Of a stretch of 64,000 nt of DNA, positions 1 to 14,000 are shown piece by piece. The stretch is from assembly GCA_009760855.2 (NCBI GenBank), contig WPIO01000014.1, positions 2,347,501 through 2,411,500 on the forward strand, written 5' to 3'. Position 1 is the first letter of the stretch. Each line of letters opens with the position of its first letter. This DNA comes from Cristatella mucedo. Lineage: Eukaryota; Bryozoa; Phylactolaemata; Cristatellidae. Both the position numbers and the translations under genes were made by a program. Below the pieces are notes generated by a model. It worked only from the letters and a program-made list of their open reading frames with translations, had not been told where the DNA came from and made no database searches.

Positions 1-130
1 CGCAACAAAGAGAAAGTGGGAAGCATAGCAGAGTCAGGAGAGCAGTTGAGGTAGCAAGTAGCATAGAAGTAGCAGCTCAGGACCCGCTGAAAATGATGAG
101 CCACAGTCAGCAGTAGGAGAGTAGTTGTCG
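1..130 (+). repeat. Dispersed repeat REP1, fragment
   Basis: This stretch is closely similar to 38763-38885 and more distantly to 1200-1275, sharing runs such as CAACAAAGAGAAAGT and AGCATAGCAGAGTCAGGAG. It begins at the window edge, so its left end is unknown. The family is unnamed here; its most complete copy is the insertion at 38350-38885. No coding potential was recognised. Confidence 0.7.
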
Positions 131-734
131 TTGCACGAAGACCATAACTACCATGGTGCTCGACTAAGCAACATTCCATGTCATCGATCACTAGATCTTG
201 CTGAAGAGACCGAACTAAGTACACCTAATCTAACCCATGCATAGCCAGTGGAGTTACCAAGGGTCAGACCTTGGTCTACCAGTTGTTTTCTGAACAGGTC
301 GCACCTCTTAAGCAGATAATTCGGGTCCATAACATTGGCAATCACTTGCCGATGTTATGCGCCCGAATTATGCCGAGGACACTCAGCTCTACTTATAATG
401 CAAACGCTCTAAGCGTGTGTTTTGTCTATTGAAAATCTGTAGTCCTGTCTTGCAGCAGACATGCTGCCTTGGATGTCAAAATACTATCTACAATTAAACA
501 GTGATAAGAACTGAACTTATACTCTACAGAGGCACATAGCATATAGCAAGAATCCGGGACGTTCAACCTCAAATCTGTGGAAGTAAACGAAACCAACGTC
601 TAGTGCTCATCCTCGAAGAGTCATCTTGATGAAAATAAGACTTTCGATAAATTGATTCATTTGACTGCTTTTTTAAGTCCATCATTGGATCTTAGCCCTG
701 AAAAGAGGTGCTTGCATTTTACTATTCTGGCAAA
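131..734. other. Non-coding stretch, nothing recognised
   Basis: No ORF, exon, RNA gene or repeat was recognised on either strand. It is ordinary mixed-composition sequence between two repeat fragments. Confidence 0.5.
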
Positions 735-845
735 AGGTTTGACTCCCTCTGCAGGCGATTCTTTATTGCCTGATGCAAGCTGGGTTAACGCCACACATGT
801 TTTTCAGCTGCTATGTAAATGAGGATGTTGAATCAGCTGACCTTC
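735..845 (+). repeat. SINE family A, 5'-truncated old copy
   Basis: The segment matches the 3' body of the better-preserved tRNA-derived SINE at 2247: GGCGATTCTTTATTGCC, then a 'TGCTATGTAAATGAGG' block and the terminal TTGAATCAGCT. The tRNA-like head is absent or unrecognisable. Divergence suggests an old insertion. Confidence 0.6.
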
Positions 846-1111
846 ACTTTTACATATTCGTTCGTCCTCCATCGAGATGGATGAACAAATACACTGGATA
901 ACCAAGGGTCTTGCTAGCTTCCTGGTCCTCCTAAGGTAAGACTACTATTATTCATTTTAGTTTTGGGTTGCTAAAAGATGTCAACAAGCCCCATACAATC
1001 CTCAATTTGGCCACTAGATTGGTCTTTACATCCGAGGAATTCTGCTACTTGCCTCCTTTGCTAAATGAGTTGTGTTGGCTTTTTAATGTAAAGTGTCTCC
1101 TGTAAATCCAC

Positions 1112-1275
1112 AAGGACTAAGTGGGTGTTACGCAGGAAAGTTTTCTATAGTGCATTCAAAGCATGTTGGCTTTCAGTACGCCAGCAGACGTCAACTCATG
1201 CAACACAGAAAGTGAGAAGCATAGCTGAGTCAGGGGGTCAGTCGAGGAATTGAGTAGCATGGAAGTAGCAGGTGA
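1112..1275 (+). repeat. Dispersed repeat REP1, divergent copy
   Basis: This is homologous to 38665-38845: both have GTTACGCAGGA-AGTTTT-TATAG, then a GGCTTTC-GTACGC block, then GAAGCATAGC-GAGTCAG and GAGTAGCATGGAAG. The match continues the 3' part also seen at 1-130. Not coding. Confidence 0.65.
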
Positions 1276-1431
1276 GAAGATGTCGCATAAGAATTTTGGA
1301 AGTGAGTTCTTCAGTCTAGGACTTGCAGTGCAAAAGCTTCTGTTGCAAACGATCTTAAAGCATAAGAATCGAACAGTTAATTTATTGTCCATAGAGGATC
1401 TGAGGAGGCTGAAACTACTGCCGAAGCTCAG

Positions 1432-1660
1432 CTAGGTATGAAGATGCCAGCAATGGTGGGCATTTTGGATAAGAATTTTGCTCAATATCCGTTGGTCAAC
1501 CGGGAGCCATTGTAGTTCCTTCAGCAAAGGAGACACACGGCTGAACCTCTGGGAATTTTTGATCAACCTTGCAGCTCTATTCATCCCCAAGTGCCCAGCC
1601 CAGCCAAAACGGAATTTGCAGTCGTCCAACCTAGACAGAACGAGTTAGCTAGTTCGATTT
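1432..1660 (-). pseudogene. Decayed CR1/L2-type LINE reverse-transcriptase tail
   Basis: The minus-strand reading carries PLLKELQWLPVDQRILSKIL. This resembles the conserved 'PLLxxLHWLPVxxRIxFKxL' segment downstream of the RT domain in CR1/L2-like non-LTR retrotransposons, seen better preserved at 17640 in this window. It is preceded by an 'RLxxNSQR' block equivalent to the 'LVQNSAAR' segment. The rest of the element is absent. Confidence 0.6.
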
Positions 1661-2074
1661 TTCGCAAACCACCATGGTAGACAGTCACTAATCTTGGAAA
1701 AGGGATCAAACTTACTGAGTAGCCATGGAAGCAGTCTTTTTAATGAAGCTTAAAAACTTTTAAACATACAAAAACAACTAATTTCCGAGCACACGCTGAC
1801 GGTTGCACTATAAGCATCGCCAAATAAACAAACAAAATCTCGTAGGTTGAATCAGTATGGCTACACGTGTCATCAAATATCCCGGAGCAATATTTTCAGC
1901 AATCGAGGTCATGTATAGCAATAGTGATCTCGCTTTCTAATATTTGCTCCGTCTTGCGCTTCGAGCCCGCCCCCTCCCCAGCGCTCTCCTCCGGACCCTT
2001 TTTTGGCGCTGGTTCGCTGCACACTGTCTCCACCTTGCTCGTCCATGGCGCCAGCAAGCGACTCACCGCCCGGC

Positions 2075-2154
2075 CATCCTCAATATCAGAAATGAATTAC
2101 TACAGTCATGTGGACATCCTCAATATAAGAAATAAATTACTACAGTCATGTGGA
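2075..2154 (+). repeat. 40-bp tandem duplication
   Basis: Two adjacent 40-bp units (2075-2114 and 2115-2154) both read from CATCCTCAATAT to ACAGTCATGTGGA and differ at about three positions. It looks like a simple local duplication in non-coding DNA. Confidence 0.85.
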
Positions 2155-2246
2155 AGCAAACTTGAACTCACATGTCAAATTTTTCGTTGATCCATGAAAT
2201 ATTGGCTAAGCTATTGGTTTACATGGCACAAATGGTGAGCCGTGAT

Positions 2247-2405
2247 GGCACACTAGGTAAGGCGGTTGCTTTCACGACCTCGGTCCCGAGGTCGTGGGTT
2301 CGATTCCTGCGGTGGGCGATTCTTTATCGCCACTGCAAGCGGTGGTGATAGCCGTAAAAGCTCTTCTGTCACTATACAAAAAGAGGCTGTTTAATCAGCT
2401 AGGAT
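2247..2405 (+). repeat. tRNA-derived SINE, family A
   Basis: An A-box-like TAAGGCGGTTGC near the start and a B-box GGTTCGATTCC at about 2298 mark a tRNA-derived Pol III promoter. The SINE body follows (GCGATTCTTTATCGCC, then CTTCTGTCACTATACAAA, then GCTGTTTAATCAGCT) and a T/A-rich end. Close copies lie at 14705 and 32458, and older ones at 735, 7078, 12430, 20283 and 48595. It is a non-coding retroposon. Confidence 0.85.
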
Positions 2406-2419
2406 TTTTTTTAAATAAA

Positions 2420-3105
2420 CGAAGCTGTTTAAAAGCCGAAAGCATGCACCTCAACAATCTTCAAACATGTACCTCGAAGTACCCATGTTTAACAAGTTGG
2501 GACACTAAGTCACATACGATGCTGAGATCGGTAAACGTTTTTATTTGTAGATGGTTCGGGTTTCTACCTGGTAGGACATGGTTTGCATTATTATCTTTTT
2601 CTCTTACTTTGAATTGTCAAAATTTCCCATGCTACTTCTAACATGTTTTCAGTTGAAAGGCACCGTAAGCAAATATTCGATCGTTGGATAAACTGCCCCC
2701 ATTTTTATCGATATGTACCCTTAATACTTCAGCCACCATCTTTTACTGCCAATTTTACACTAGTTACTTTCTCAACTGTCCCTGATATTCAATTATTCGT
2801 CTCCCTTTTTATCTGTCGTGTGAGACGAAAGCTTTTAGCTCACTGATAAAGCTCCAGCATAAAAGTGCCTAATGAAGCCTGGTGGTTTTTTGGAATTGAA
2901 AATGGTGGATACAGAGTTAATACTCTCGGTATCAGAAGAAATGCCCCTCATATTTGCCATGCAGGATGCTGCTATACCACTAACCATTCGATCGCACTTT
3001 CTTTGCAGCAAATGTAAAGTGCATAGAAAAGAGAATGAGTTCTCTGAGGGCGCTATATCAAATGTATTATTATTAGTAGTAGTATCATTACCTCCATTAA
3101 TGTAG
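2420..3105 (+). repeat. Dispersed repeat REP2 ending in a LINE-like 3' tail
   Basis: This segment is homologous over several blocks to 15620-16060: a GAAGCTGTTT start, CACCTCAAC, ATGTACCTCGA, GACATGGTTTGCAT and CACTAACCATTCGATCG. From about 2985 it carries the tail shared by LINEs in this window (GCAAATGTAAAG, GAGTTCTCTGAGGGCGCT, then an ATT/AGT run). It is probably an old retrotransposon piece. The short ORFs inside do not resemble proteins. Confidence 0.55.
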
Positions 3106-4300
3106 ATCCATCTCGTCCACACGAGAATGCTATTTCACACAAGGCTACATGATAAATCATTTAATAGGCCCCGATGCGCTATTTTGAATTGAGCAGCTCT
3201 GCTGCCGACAGAAGCAGCAAGTTATATAATCTGTCATGGCATCGCACGAGCATCTTCCCGTTAGGCAGCAAATTCAGTTTGCCACTCCTGGCGGTTTATA
3301 GAAGTCGCACAAAGCATCAGAACGTAAACTCGCGGCTCTTTATTTTTACCGATGATAATGCAGGCGTCTGCATACGTCCACTCAAATATACACACAGCCC
3401 ATTTCCACATGCAAGCTCATCAAGCAGTCACACCATCGCAGTAACACTGCTGTACGGCAAAGCACTTGACACAGCAGCTAATCGCAGGGCTCGTGGAACA
3501 TATATGCCCTTACACTTTAAGTTCCTCCTTGCATGCTGACAATAGCCTCCCAAAGACCAACTTACCGGATAATGAAGACATGTGCATCAAACTCTGATTG
3601 CCGACGACTGCGTTCGGCGGCCCACTCACAGTCAGACTGTCATCCCTGCTGACATCAGCCATATCCTACATAGGAAGTCGGAGATACGTAGTCACTTGCA
3701 CCGTCGGCATATGCATTTGTACGACGGACTGAATCGGGATCTCTTACCCGAGACCTCTTTAACAGCATGCCTATCTCCCAACAACTACCAGGCTACATAG
3801 ACTTTTGAACCAGGTTATACCTGTGCCAATGCTACATAAATGAAAGACAGAGTGAAATTACAGCTTAGTAAACCGGCCATTAATAAGAAAAGTGGAAAGT
3901 CGTAATCTGCTTTATAATTTGATGCCGCACTGTTCCTAGAACGGGAAGGCATGCAAAGCAGACAAGTCTCATCGTGTATCTTAGAACCAGGTGACTATTA
4001 AGTGTCGACTCTCTGCTTTAAACTTCTCAGTAGCTTGGATTTTACATCGACCTTCTGCACATATTATTTCGGAAACCGGGAAGCTCTACAGAAAATCTCA
4101 TGTTCAAAAAATAAGCAGAAGCTAAAAGAGTTCTTGCAATGGCAAATTCAAAGCTAGCGATAGATCGAAGGCTTATTGCTAGCATTGTCTCACGACCCAA
4201 TACCAGTCATTGTAGTTTTCTACACCAAAACATAGTAGACGACAGTCGACAGCCACAGAGTCCTCATCTAAAGACTAGAATATGCATTTGAATTGTATTT
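3106..4300. other. Non-coding stretch, nothing recognised
   Basis: The longest open frame here, about 120 codons at 3174-3539 on the plus strand, has no recognisable domain or codon-bias signal. I treat the whole stretch as non-coding. Confidence 0.4.
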
Positions 4301-4315
4301 CTTCTTTTTTTTTGG

Positions 4316-4440
4316 CGATGCTTGCCTTTAACGATCAAGGTCAATATGAATGTATTTGATGGCCGAGGTCGTGGGCTCGAGCCCCGTAGAATATGTGAAG
4401 CAACTGAATAAAGGTTTCAGTTCTCTTAGGGGGCTATACA
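4316..4440 (+). repeat. tRNA-derived SINE, family B, old copy
   Basis: A degenerate tRNA-like head carries the B-box GTGGGCTCGAGCCCCG at about 4370. The tail AGTTCTCTTAGGGGGCTATA matches the better copy at 48306. The tail resembles the 3' end of the local CR1/L2 LINE, so it is probably a LINE-mobilised SINE. Confidence 0.65.
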
Positions 4441-4927
4441 AAGGAAATATATTTTTTCTATTCTGTCACATTAGTATTTGCACCCGTGCTTAAAACGGTC
4501 TACGATAAATTTCAAATTCATTAAATTAGAATAGTCACATTAACAAATTCTAGTGCACATGGCCTCTGATGTCAAAGGGCGCACACTGCAGGCAAAGCAA
4601 AAACCGGCTCTGGGCTCCAATCCGGGCACAAGTACAAGGTACCTTCTTTACATCTTTCTTTTGCAAAAAGACTATTATTGGAGCTTACAAGCATACTGGC
4701 TGCTATTGCCTTACCTCGACACTCAATCCAGAACTGTCTTCGAGCATCTCTAAATGGTCGTTTTCCGGATTCTGCAGTGTCCCTGCAAATATGTAAGAGT
4801 GTTGATTAAGTAACTAGAGAATTAAAATTGGCAAGTAATACACTGTGGTAAATACATTGGAACAACGGAGCATCTACAAAATCCACGCGGGCCGAACTAA
4901 GATTCCCCTCTAAACATCTGCACGTAC

Positions 4928-5084
4928 CATTACTTCGCATCCGGCAGGCGCCATCGTGTCCTTCGTCGTCACTATGGTCGCCTTCCCCAATGTTACTTGC
5001 GGCTACCATCATATTTCGGTGGGCAATGGCTAGGTCAAGGTCTGCTCGTGACGAGTGCTGGTTGTTGGGCAATGCTGGCATAGC
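4928..5084 (-). CDS. DMTF1: DMTF1-like gene, C-terminal region exon
   Basis: The acceptor is GAGCTGTCAG at 5085 and the donor is GTACGT after 4928. The exon starts in phase 0, matching the phase-0 end of the 6703-6965 exon. It encodes about 52 residues with an acidic stretch (EGDHSDDEGHDGA). DMTF1 C-termini are long, acidic and poorly conserved, so membership rests on phase and position, not similarity. Confidence 0.5.
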
Positions 5085-8000
5085 CTGACAGCTCAGCCGT
5101 GTCTATCAACCAGACAAGTATGGAGAAATTACGGCAGCAGTCAAAAGAACACATGCAACGTTTAATATTTAAAGTAAAGAAAAGGTTAGCCGACCATACA
5201 GCCTCGTTTACAAAGCAGCAGAAGAGTATTGACGGCTCTCACCACTGCTTGCAGTGGGCAATAAAGGATGCAGCATGGCTCCATAATTTGGTTTGCGAAA
5301 TTTTGAGGATGCTACCCTTGGGCTAAGACCTTACTACAAGTCTTACTACATTGCTTAACTAAGGTTTCCCCTTTACGATATCAACACACTACAAGATGTA
5401 ATTTTGTAATATCTTACATTATTCTAATTGAAAACACCTAGTTTATTTATTATTGTAACCAAGAAGTATACTTTTCGGTCAGTATGTCGTTGCACCCTGC
5501 ACTACAGCTAACGAATGATTTGGCTTTGGCTTGGAAAGAAAATCACAAAGCCCCGATCATGAAATACAAATGACAGAATAATACGTATGCAACATGTTGC
5601 ATACAGTGCAACACACAGCACAATGGCCATAGCATATGCACAATTGTTTCCTTCGCAAACAAAAATCGGTGAAGCAATCCCTTTCAATCGTGATTATGCC
5701 ATAAGGCAGGGAAGGCTAGGAATAGATGAGCTATCGAACTTCAAGCTGCTATGAACAACAGCTGTTTGAAACATTTAACATTCAAACTGCAGGCAGACTG
5801 CAGGACGCATGGCTTTCTAAAACGGGAGACCGTAGCACATGCTCCAAAAATATATGCATTAGAACATATGCTCGAAAATGCACGCATTGGTAATGCACAA
5901 CTGGTTTTCCATCTTCAAGATTTGATCTTCTAAGTGGTAGAAGGATGGCCCTAGATGATCCCTAGGTGTGTTGCTACACCAGGATTACACGGGAAGTCCT
6001 AGTATGAACAAGCTACCTTTTGCAACTACTCTTCCATTGACAGGAATACACGACGAATTGTTGGTACATCACAATTTTGATGTTCTGAAGAACTGGCAAG
6101 CTTTCAAACTTCGGGCCATGCAGTGAATGTGTAGTCAGTCTGAGTGGCAACCAGAATAACAAGGGCATTCTACCTATGCATGCATACTATTCTGGCTAAT
6201 CTTCATAAATTTGAGGCATTAAAGGCTTTCAAACAAAGACGATGACACTAACAAACTATTCACTGGTCTTCGGATTCCATCTGCTCTGTCTCTGTTAGCT
6301 GGATTCGGAGCCGAATTTAGAAAAATGGTTTAGCCCTAACACTATTTCCCAATTATGGCCAGCAAGTCGATATTTCTCAAAACTCTTCTGACCCTCATGA
6401 TTGAGTAGCTAAGCCAACTATAGTAGGTTTGTGCAACCACAAGCAATGCCCTTTGTGCTTTCAGATTAGCACCTTAACTCTCAATGAGAGTGAGACCACA
6501 TATAGTTCTGGATGCCATAGTAATTTTTCATCACATGTCCCCCATGGTCATCAAATCCATTTGGACCCTTGCACCATAAACCGAAATGCAACAGAGGGCG
6601 ACCTCTTTGACACGAGCATATACATAGAATGACCAAAGCAATATTGCACGATGATGTGATACCCAACGGCCCAACCTGAGAAAAAAAATGTGGGGCACTC
6701 ACATGAGTAGGCATGGGCCCTGAGCTGGAATTAACATTGTTATTTCTTGTTGCAATGATAATATTCGATGCTGAAAATGAAGCCGAAACTGTTCTGGGCT
6801 CGGCATGCAGTGATTGAGCTGATGATGTCATCAGATAAGTGGCCCCAGAAGTATCTCTAGCCGTACAGTCAGATGCAGACGACACCGCGATACCAGGTGG
6901 GAGTACTTCGTAGTGGAAAGCTGCATCTGAGTCCTCATCACCACCGACAACAGTGCACGATGTACCTGTAACATAATGCTCCAATTTATAGACCTGCAAC
7001 ACAAGCAATTTGTCTTTCATCTTTGCTGAAGATCGCCAAAGTAAAATTTGCATGGTCCGACTTCGAATGACCAACTTCACGACCCAGGTTGTGGGTTCGA
7101 GTGCTGCAGTGAGTGATTATGTATTGCCATTGCAAGAAGTGGTGACAACTGCTAAGGCTCTCCTGCTGCTATAAAAAGGAGGCTGCTAAATCAGCTATTC
7201 TTAATTTTTGGAGCCCGAATTCCTCCGATGTTCATGATGCCCTTTGATGATCTTAGCCTAGATCCTTCCTATCTTGCTAGTTAAAGAACCAGCAAACAAA
7301 TATTTGTAAAACCATAAAAATATTGCATAAACACAAACACCCTATAAAAAAGGCAACATCAGATAAAAAGCAAAGAAAAGGTTCAAATATAAACACCAGC
7401 CAGCATCAGGGCCTATGATTACACTTTGCTAGCACCATACCAAGTGGTACCATGAATTCAAATGAAGACCATCCGACCCACAGCAAGACGAAATGCACGA
7501 AGTCAACATACCAAACCAACAAGCTTACATCTTTTTAAATAATTGCATGACAAACATTGGCAATGTTTGAAGAGGACTGCAATGTGTGGTTCAAGTTAAG
7601 CAGCTAGAAAGTCTTCTAATAAGCCCAGGGCAGGTCGTCTCACAATTAAAACAAGTGCGTTGACAATTTCTGCATAATTACAGGCTATCTCTCCGACATC
7701 TGATCAGCTCACGAATGCATTCACACACACCAAGACCCAAAGACAGACTAGGAGCAGAGCTTCAACCAAGTGCCCAGACCAAGTCTTCAACAAGTAGCAT
7801 CAGTCAGGAAATTTCAACAGATTTCAGTCCATAATTATATCAAGATATACGACCAGTTTGTTGTCACACTTGGCAGCATTAACAAAAAACGTTAAGTTGG
7901 TTATCGAGTTAGGACAGTAAGAGGCTCGGGCTTTCAAGGGGCACACAGCAGCCTCTTTAGTAGTCACAGTAAATTTGGTTTTAGTTTCAGACAGGATAGC

Positions 8001-11000
8001 CACGGAATAGACTGAATAGCACCCATACTTGACTTGAACGTTACATGCCGAATAGCATATAGTTGGATCAGAGAAATATCTTTGGCTCAAAAGCTCTCCT
8101 GGTGAGAACACATAAAGCTCAACGGTTGGTAGATCTAGCCCCGGTTAAGCAGAATGGGTGGCCAACTACTGTAATGTTCCAATCGGAGCAAAGATTTTTC
8201 ATTAATATTATTTGAAAACTGGCACCCAGCCATCAGCCAGGAGCTTGCTACAGTGAAATAGGCATGGCTGGAAGCAGCTTGAAGATTATTGCTTGAGATT
8301 CACAGGCCGAGACCTACGACTTGATCCAATGCAAAAGTATTTGCAAAATTGCTTTACATTGATTGCACTGCTTACTGAGATAACCAATTTTCGAGACATC
8401 TCTGGCATAATGCTAAAACAACCCAATCTGTTCCGGTACGACTGGCCATGCTCACGCAAGAGCTACTGCTTGCTCACTGGTACAAACTTCCATTAGTCGC
8501 GGTCCTCACAAGCAACTGGATTACGCCAGAATTCGAGAACATTAGCTTCGTTCATGGCACTGGTAGCTATGACATGTCTTCCTTGTCCAAACTTAGATTG
8601 TGGATGAAGGATTACACCAGCTTTACCCTCCATGAATTAGTCTCAGCAACATCAGATTCACTCAAAATTTTTCAGGTGGCATGAGTATCAAGCCAAAAAA
8701 AAAGAGATTATCCTAAAATGAAATCTGATCTGAAGTACATAATAATGAGACAGGATGGCTTTAAGTAGGCACACGTGCTATATTCCAGTTATGCAAATCT
8801 AACCAGTTGCATTCATAAAAGCAGAAGATGGCTCCAAAAAAGCACTAACGTGTGTGTTTGTTGAACTGATGCTACAAAGAGCTTACCACAGACAGTAAAA
8901 TTAATTTTAACAAAAATCATCAGGCAAAGAAAAATTAAAGGTAACTACTATTCATGAAAAAAGTTAGTTCAACATACAGATATATTTGCATATCGGTACT
9001 AGATGGCCCTAGGGGTTCACTTGAGTGAAAGACTAATCTTCTCTTCGTTTCATTGATACTGAGAGCAGTGTGTCGACTGTGTGGATTGCTGCTAGCACCC
9101 TACACAGTAAAATAGCTCGTTAAATACTCAAACCAATTTGGCTTTTAAACAGTTCACTATAATATGCATGACCCTGTTGGGATACACATTGACAAGCAGT
9201 TCTCTGGTTAGCAAAACGGTTGTGTAAGGAATTAAACTGAGAAACATTATTCTTGCTGCCATCTATAGCAGTATAGAAAACCCACACAGCCAACATAGCC
9301 ATACCACATGTAATCCTGTATAAGCTCCTAGCAAAGTTCTACAGCAATTGTATGCATTAGTTATATTCAAAAAATGTCACTCAAGCAGTTAACTGCCTTC
9401 TTCCTAATACTATGCCTTACAGTGTAAAGCATCAATCGTGAATTGTACACGGGCAGTGGAAAAAAGAGTAACAGGCAAGCTCCCAACTCATGTGCTACAG
9501 AACATGCATGACAACTGAGCAATCTTACCGTCTGATAATTCAAGAGGCAAAGAGACTGACACTATGTTCGCATGAGCTGATCGCAGGGGCGTCAACCGCA
9601 CTGGGCTGGTTTTCAATAACCGAGTACATTGGCCATGCATAGCAGCCAGACTGCTCACCAGATCTGAAAAATCACATCTCTCGCACGAGCTGCATAGATA
9701 TATGTGTGTGCTCACGTGCATGCGTGTGTATTTGCGCGCCAAATAGAAATGTCTCCTCAGTCCATTAGGGTATCTCCAAGCACCAGCTGTGCGAGCACAA
9801 TCATGTAGATGCTCACTGCTAACCTTTGAATGGCAGGATCTGGTAATGAGTGACGTGTCGCTTCAGGTTCCACCATTTCCCTCTTAGCCACTGGGGCGAG
9901 CGAACACTACATAAGAGGAAACGAGAAATACTGCTCTTGGTAATGCACTAGATAGAAGATGGTTGCAGTTGAAAAGTCGTCCTAGTCACCAACCTGGGCC
10001 AATCCCTAGCAAGTTCAACCCAATCAACGTCTGCCTCATCTTGGACGGCAAGAGTCATAATTCTACAAAAAATTAAAATGCAGCACTTACTAGCACAAGG
10101 GTCACTAGCACAATTGCAGGAAAGAGTAGAGATATTAGTACAAACACAAACGGACTTTCCTGTCTAAGAGTCGTTCATGACTAGACCAACCTTATCACCT
10201 CAGTGACAGCTGTTGCAACTGGTACTATGGTCCCTCAAAGCAACGGTAAATTGTATGATCTCATAACCCTCACTTATCCCAAGTCACCCCAGGATGAAGA
10301 AGTGGTATTTTCTGCTTGTCATTCATGAGTCCCAAGCAAGGCGACCTGCAAGCTGCCTAAATCACGTGATTATGCTATACTCGGAAACATTACCCATGGA
10401 ACATGCTTTTGGAGCCAGGCTCCAATGTCTACGAAAGTTGCAGTTATGCTTAAGCTAATACAGGCAGTTGTATTAGTCGTTTGAGCAGAGATGAACCAGT
10501 GAGCAACTGGTAAATTTATAGGCCAGCAATCGAGAGGTTCCAGGTTCAATCCTGGTCTAGCACCAAGTGTTTACAATTAGATTCTGCCGAAGAAAACTTC
10601 CACAGATAAAAAATAGCTCGGCACTCTTAAATAAATAGCTGCCATTTGGAGAATCATATTAATCCAGTCACCTCAGGCACCCGTACATGTACAAGCATTA
10701 GCATCTGCTCGCCACTACCAGGAAAGTGAATGTAAAAAGGAAAGTTCGGTCGATTCAATAGTAGTATTTGTATAGCAGTAGACGTGCCTTAACGGCTATC
10801 CCCCCTTGCCATGAGCAGTACAGAATCGATTGTCAGCTGCAGGGCTCGAACCGAGGGCCTGGGTTGTGCGTGCAAGCACATGACCCAAGACCCGTGGCTA
10901 AGACGAATGAAGGGCAGTGAATGAAAACAGCTTTCTTGAAGTTTGCAATGCAGTCCAAGAACGGCACAAGCCGAGCGACCTATCTTCTGGACCAAAGGTA

Positions 11001-14000
11001 TCAAATCTAACCTATATATATAAACGCTGGTGCAAAGCACACTATCCATTTAATCTGATGGCTGACATGGGTAGAAACAATTCTTCCTTATATCATGCTT
11101 CACAACTGCTCCTCCCAAAAGCAGCCGTCCAAAGGTGGCTGCCAATATAATCGAGCATAGCCAACACATTCGGTAAACAGTACAGAAGTGCACCAGTTTG
11201 ATAACCTGCATTGTAAAAAATACAACTATGAATAACCTATACCAGTGAAAAAATCATGGAGCGAACTAGATTTGCTTCTCTTTCAGTGTCTTGCTAATGA
11301 GTTTGTCGCGTTTGGCATATTCGTTTCGAATGCACGATGCTCCTCGGATACTTCAACCGCCCCTTGCTGTTGAGTTTGGCCAAAATCACGTTCTCGGGGA
11401 GTTTCGGCAGCGCGACACTGAGTAGCTTTCTGTGTATTTTGTTTTTCTTGTCGTTGTCTGCATTGTCAGCATTGTTAGGCATGAATTCAATGTGCTTTGT
11501 CCTCTTTTCTTCCACATTCATTGCTATCAAAGTTTAGTACTTTTCAATTTTGGTACTTTTTGATTTGGTTGTTTTTAAATGAAACTTAATTTTTAATTGA
11601 AATACAATTTACCATTTTATTTGCACGGGTCTCTTCCCATTGGTCAGCATCGGCTAGGGAATCAGCAGTGACTCCGATTTACTGAACCCAGTTAAGTAGG
11701 GATATACTTGAAAAATTATATATATGCTCATTTTGAATGTGGAATAATTATCCATATTAGTAGAGAATGTTGGGCTGATACGCCTCCTGCCAACATACAA
11801 GTACCGTGTGAAATCCCTCACTAACTTATGCACATTCGAATTCAAGTGCTGCTTAGGGTAAATGGTCCACGCGATGGTAAGCAAGTTACAGGAAGGAAAT
11901 CGCAGCCTGCAGTCGGTGGTCACACCCATCAGTTCTGCCTCGTGGCACAGACGGCTGATAAAAAGTGTTAGCCATACTGACCACAAGAAAATGTATGCAT
12001 TTGTTTTCTTTCTTGGAGGTTAGGGAACACCCCAACCACCCAGCCCAACCACCAACTACTCATTCACTTATCTCCCACACTCCCAGCTGGACACACTCCT
12101 CTTTCCATTCTGCTCTTGGCCTTTGATTTTTTTTACCTGAACTACCAAACAATGATTGTAACAAAAGCGTTGACTGATCCACCTGGCCTCAAACCCGACT
12201 AGCACAAACGGCAACTAAAAACAAAACAGCATCATCAATAAATAAAATTACGAGCAACTGATCAGTTATGTAGCAGCAAAAGAGACAATAAAATTGCCAG
12301 CTTCAGGACTTGAATCCACGATCTTCGTTGTGAACTCCCAGCACCTTACCACTGGGCTAAAACCCGGTAAAATCATCTCTACGGAGTATCAGCAAAGTAT
12401 GACCTGAAATGATAGCCTTGGGTCATGCCAGTAAGGTCCTCGCAATTCATGACCGGGTCGTGAATTTAACTCCTGTAGCAGACAATTCTTTATTGGCCAC
12501 TCAAAGTAGGTGAAAGCACATATGGCTCCTTTGCTGCTGTGTAAATGAGGCACTTGAATAAGCTTATCTTTACTCTTTAGCATCAAACGTAGTACCAAGT
12601 GTTTTCATCACCATTAAGCCTGCTAGGTTTTCTAAAAATCAAGGCACACAGGGCAGAAAAGGGAAATACTGCCGCCCTGCTAGACAAGATAGTGTGTCAT
12701 AAAAACAAGATACGTAGACAGGGCCTTATTGCATTTCAGAAAAAGAATAACAAGTATTTGGTATAGCAACCTAAGAAAACCGAATCTATGCATGTGCTTT
12801 AAACTAGCTTCAAGAGAAGCAATAACCAAGAGTTAATGACGAGTAAGGTATTATACTAAGACAAGCATGCAGGCATGTCAACGCCTACATACACTTCACA
12901 CTCTATTCTCGGAAATTTATAAACTGAATATACCCAGACTTATGGCCTGTGGCCACAATGTTCGACCATAGCATGTATAGACACATCAAATATCACGTAA
13001 GCAAGCAAACGGCATGCCAAACCGCTCCCATAAATTCTCAACCCACACAACCAGTAGGTAAACCCGTGAATTTTCCAATGGGAAAAAACCTTTATTTTGT
13101 TGGCTCTTGTATAAGAGGAGGGCTGTTCCCATTAAAAATTATGCTGAACATCGGTTCGTGATCAGCCTAAAGCTCTCTGCCACTCTAGTGGTAAGTCTAT
13201 GCAAACTACCTCACAATAAGCATGTGCATGAATGAATGGTTTGTTCATTTTTGTAGTAAAACAGGTTTGGTTGATTTTAGTTACAAATATTTTCTTGGAC
13301 GATGAACTTGTGGCTTAGCATTCTGTAGCCAACATGGACATTTGGGCGGGTATGCCTAAATTTCAAACGAAATAGCCATCCTAATGAATAGTCTGTCTAC
13401 CACGATTGGAGAAGAGTAATGAAATTTTTTATTTTGATGAGCAACAGAAGACATTTGCCTCATACGACAAATTCTACCGGATTGATTGACAATAGATCTA
13501 ATCGAATTTTTTCCCATCCTGATTTTGTTTTAGAGTGAACAATTTTACAACAGCTCTCAGCCTATGAGAAACTCGGGCTGACATTAGTTCAATGTAAGAG
13601 GCTGATCAGGTCATTTGCAGTGATTATTTTTTCTACGGTGCCGTTTTCGTCAAAGCTAAACACAATGCATGAAGCATGCTCATTTCGGAAACCAGAATTT
13701 GGGCATAACTGAATTCCTGTGGCACCTTCTTCGTTCAACTGAAAGCAGGCAATGCATGAAGTTGAGAGGACATTTGACCTGCAGAATGAAGTACAAACAC
13801 CGGGGAAAGTTCAATCATCCACGAATCCTTTGCCAAGAGTTCACTAAATTATGATTTTTAACAGAAAACAGACAAAAATAAAAAATACTGACTTGCCAAT
13901 CAACAGAGCATCATCCTCCTTTGTCCATTCCGTTCCACCCTTGTGCTTCCAGTTCAAGTAGTTCAGCCACTTTGCCCGACATTGTTTTTCCGACCTTGAT

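Noticed and set aside
2247-2320. Possible tRNA gene
   Set aside because: Pol III boxes are present, but no full cloverleaf or acceptor stem, and the sequence continues into a repeated SINE body.
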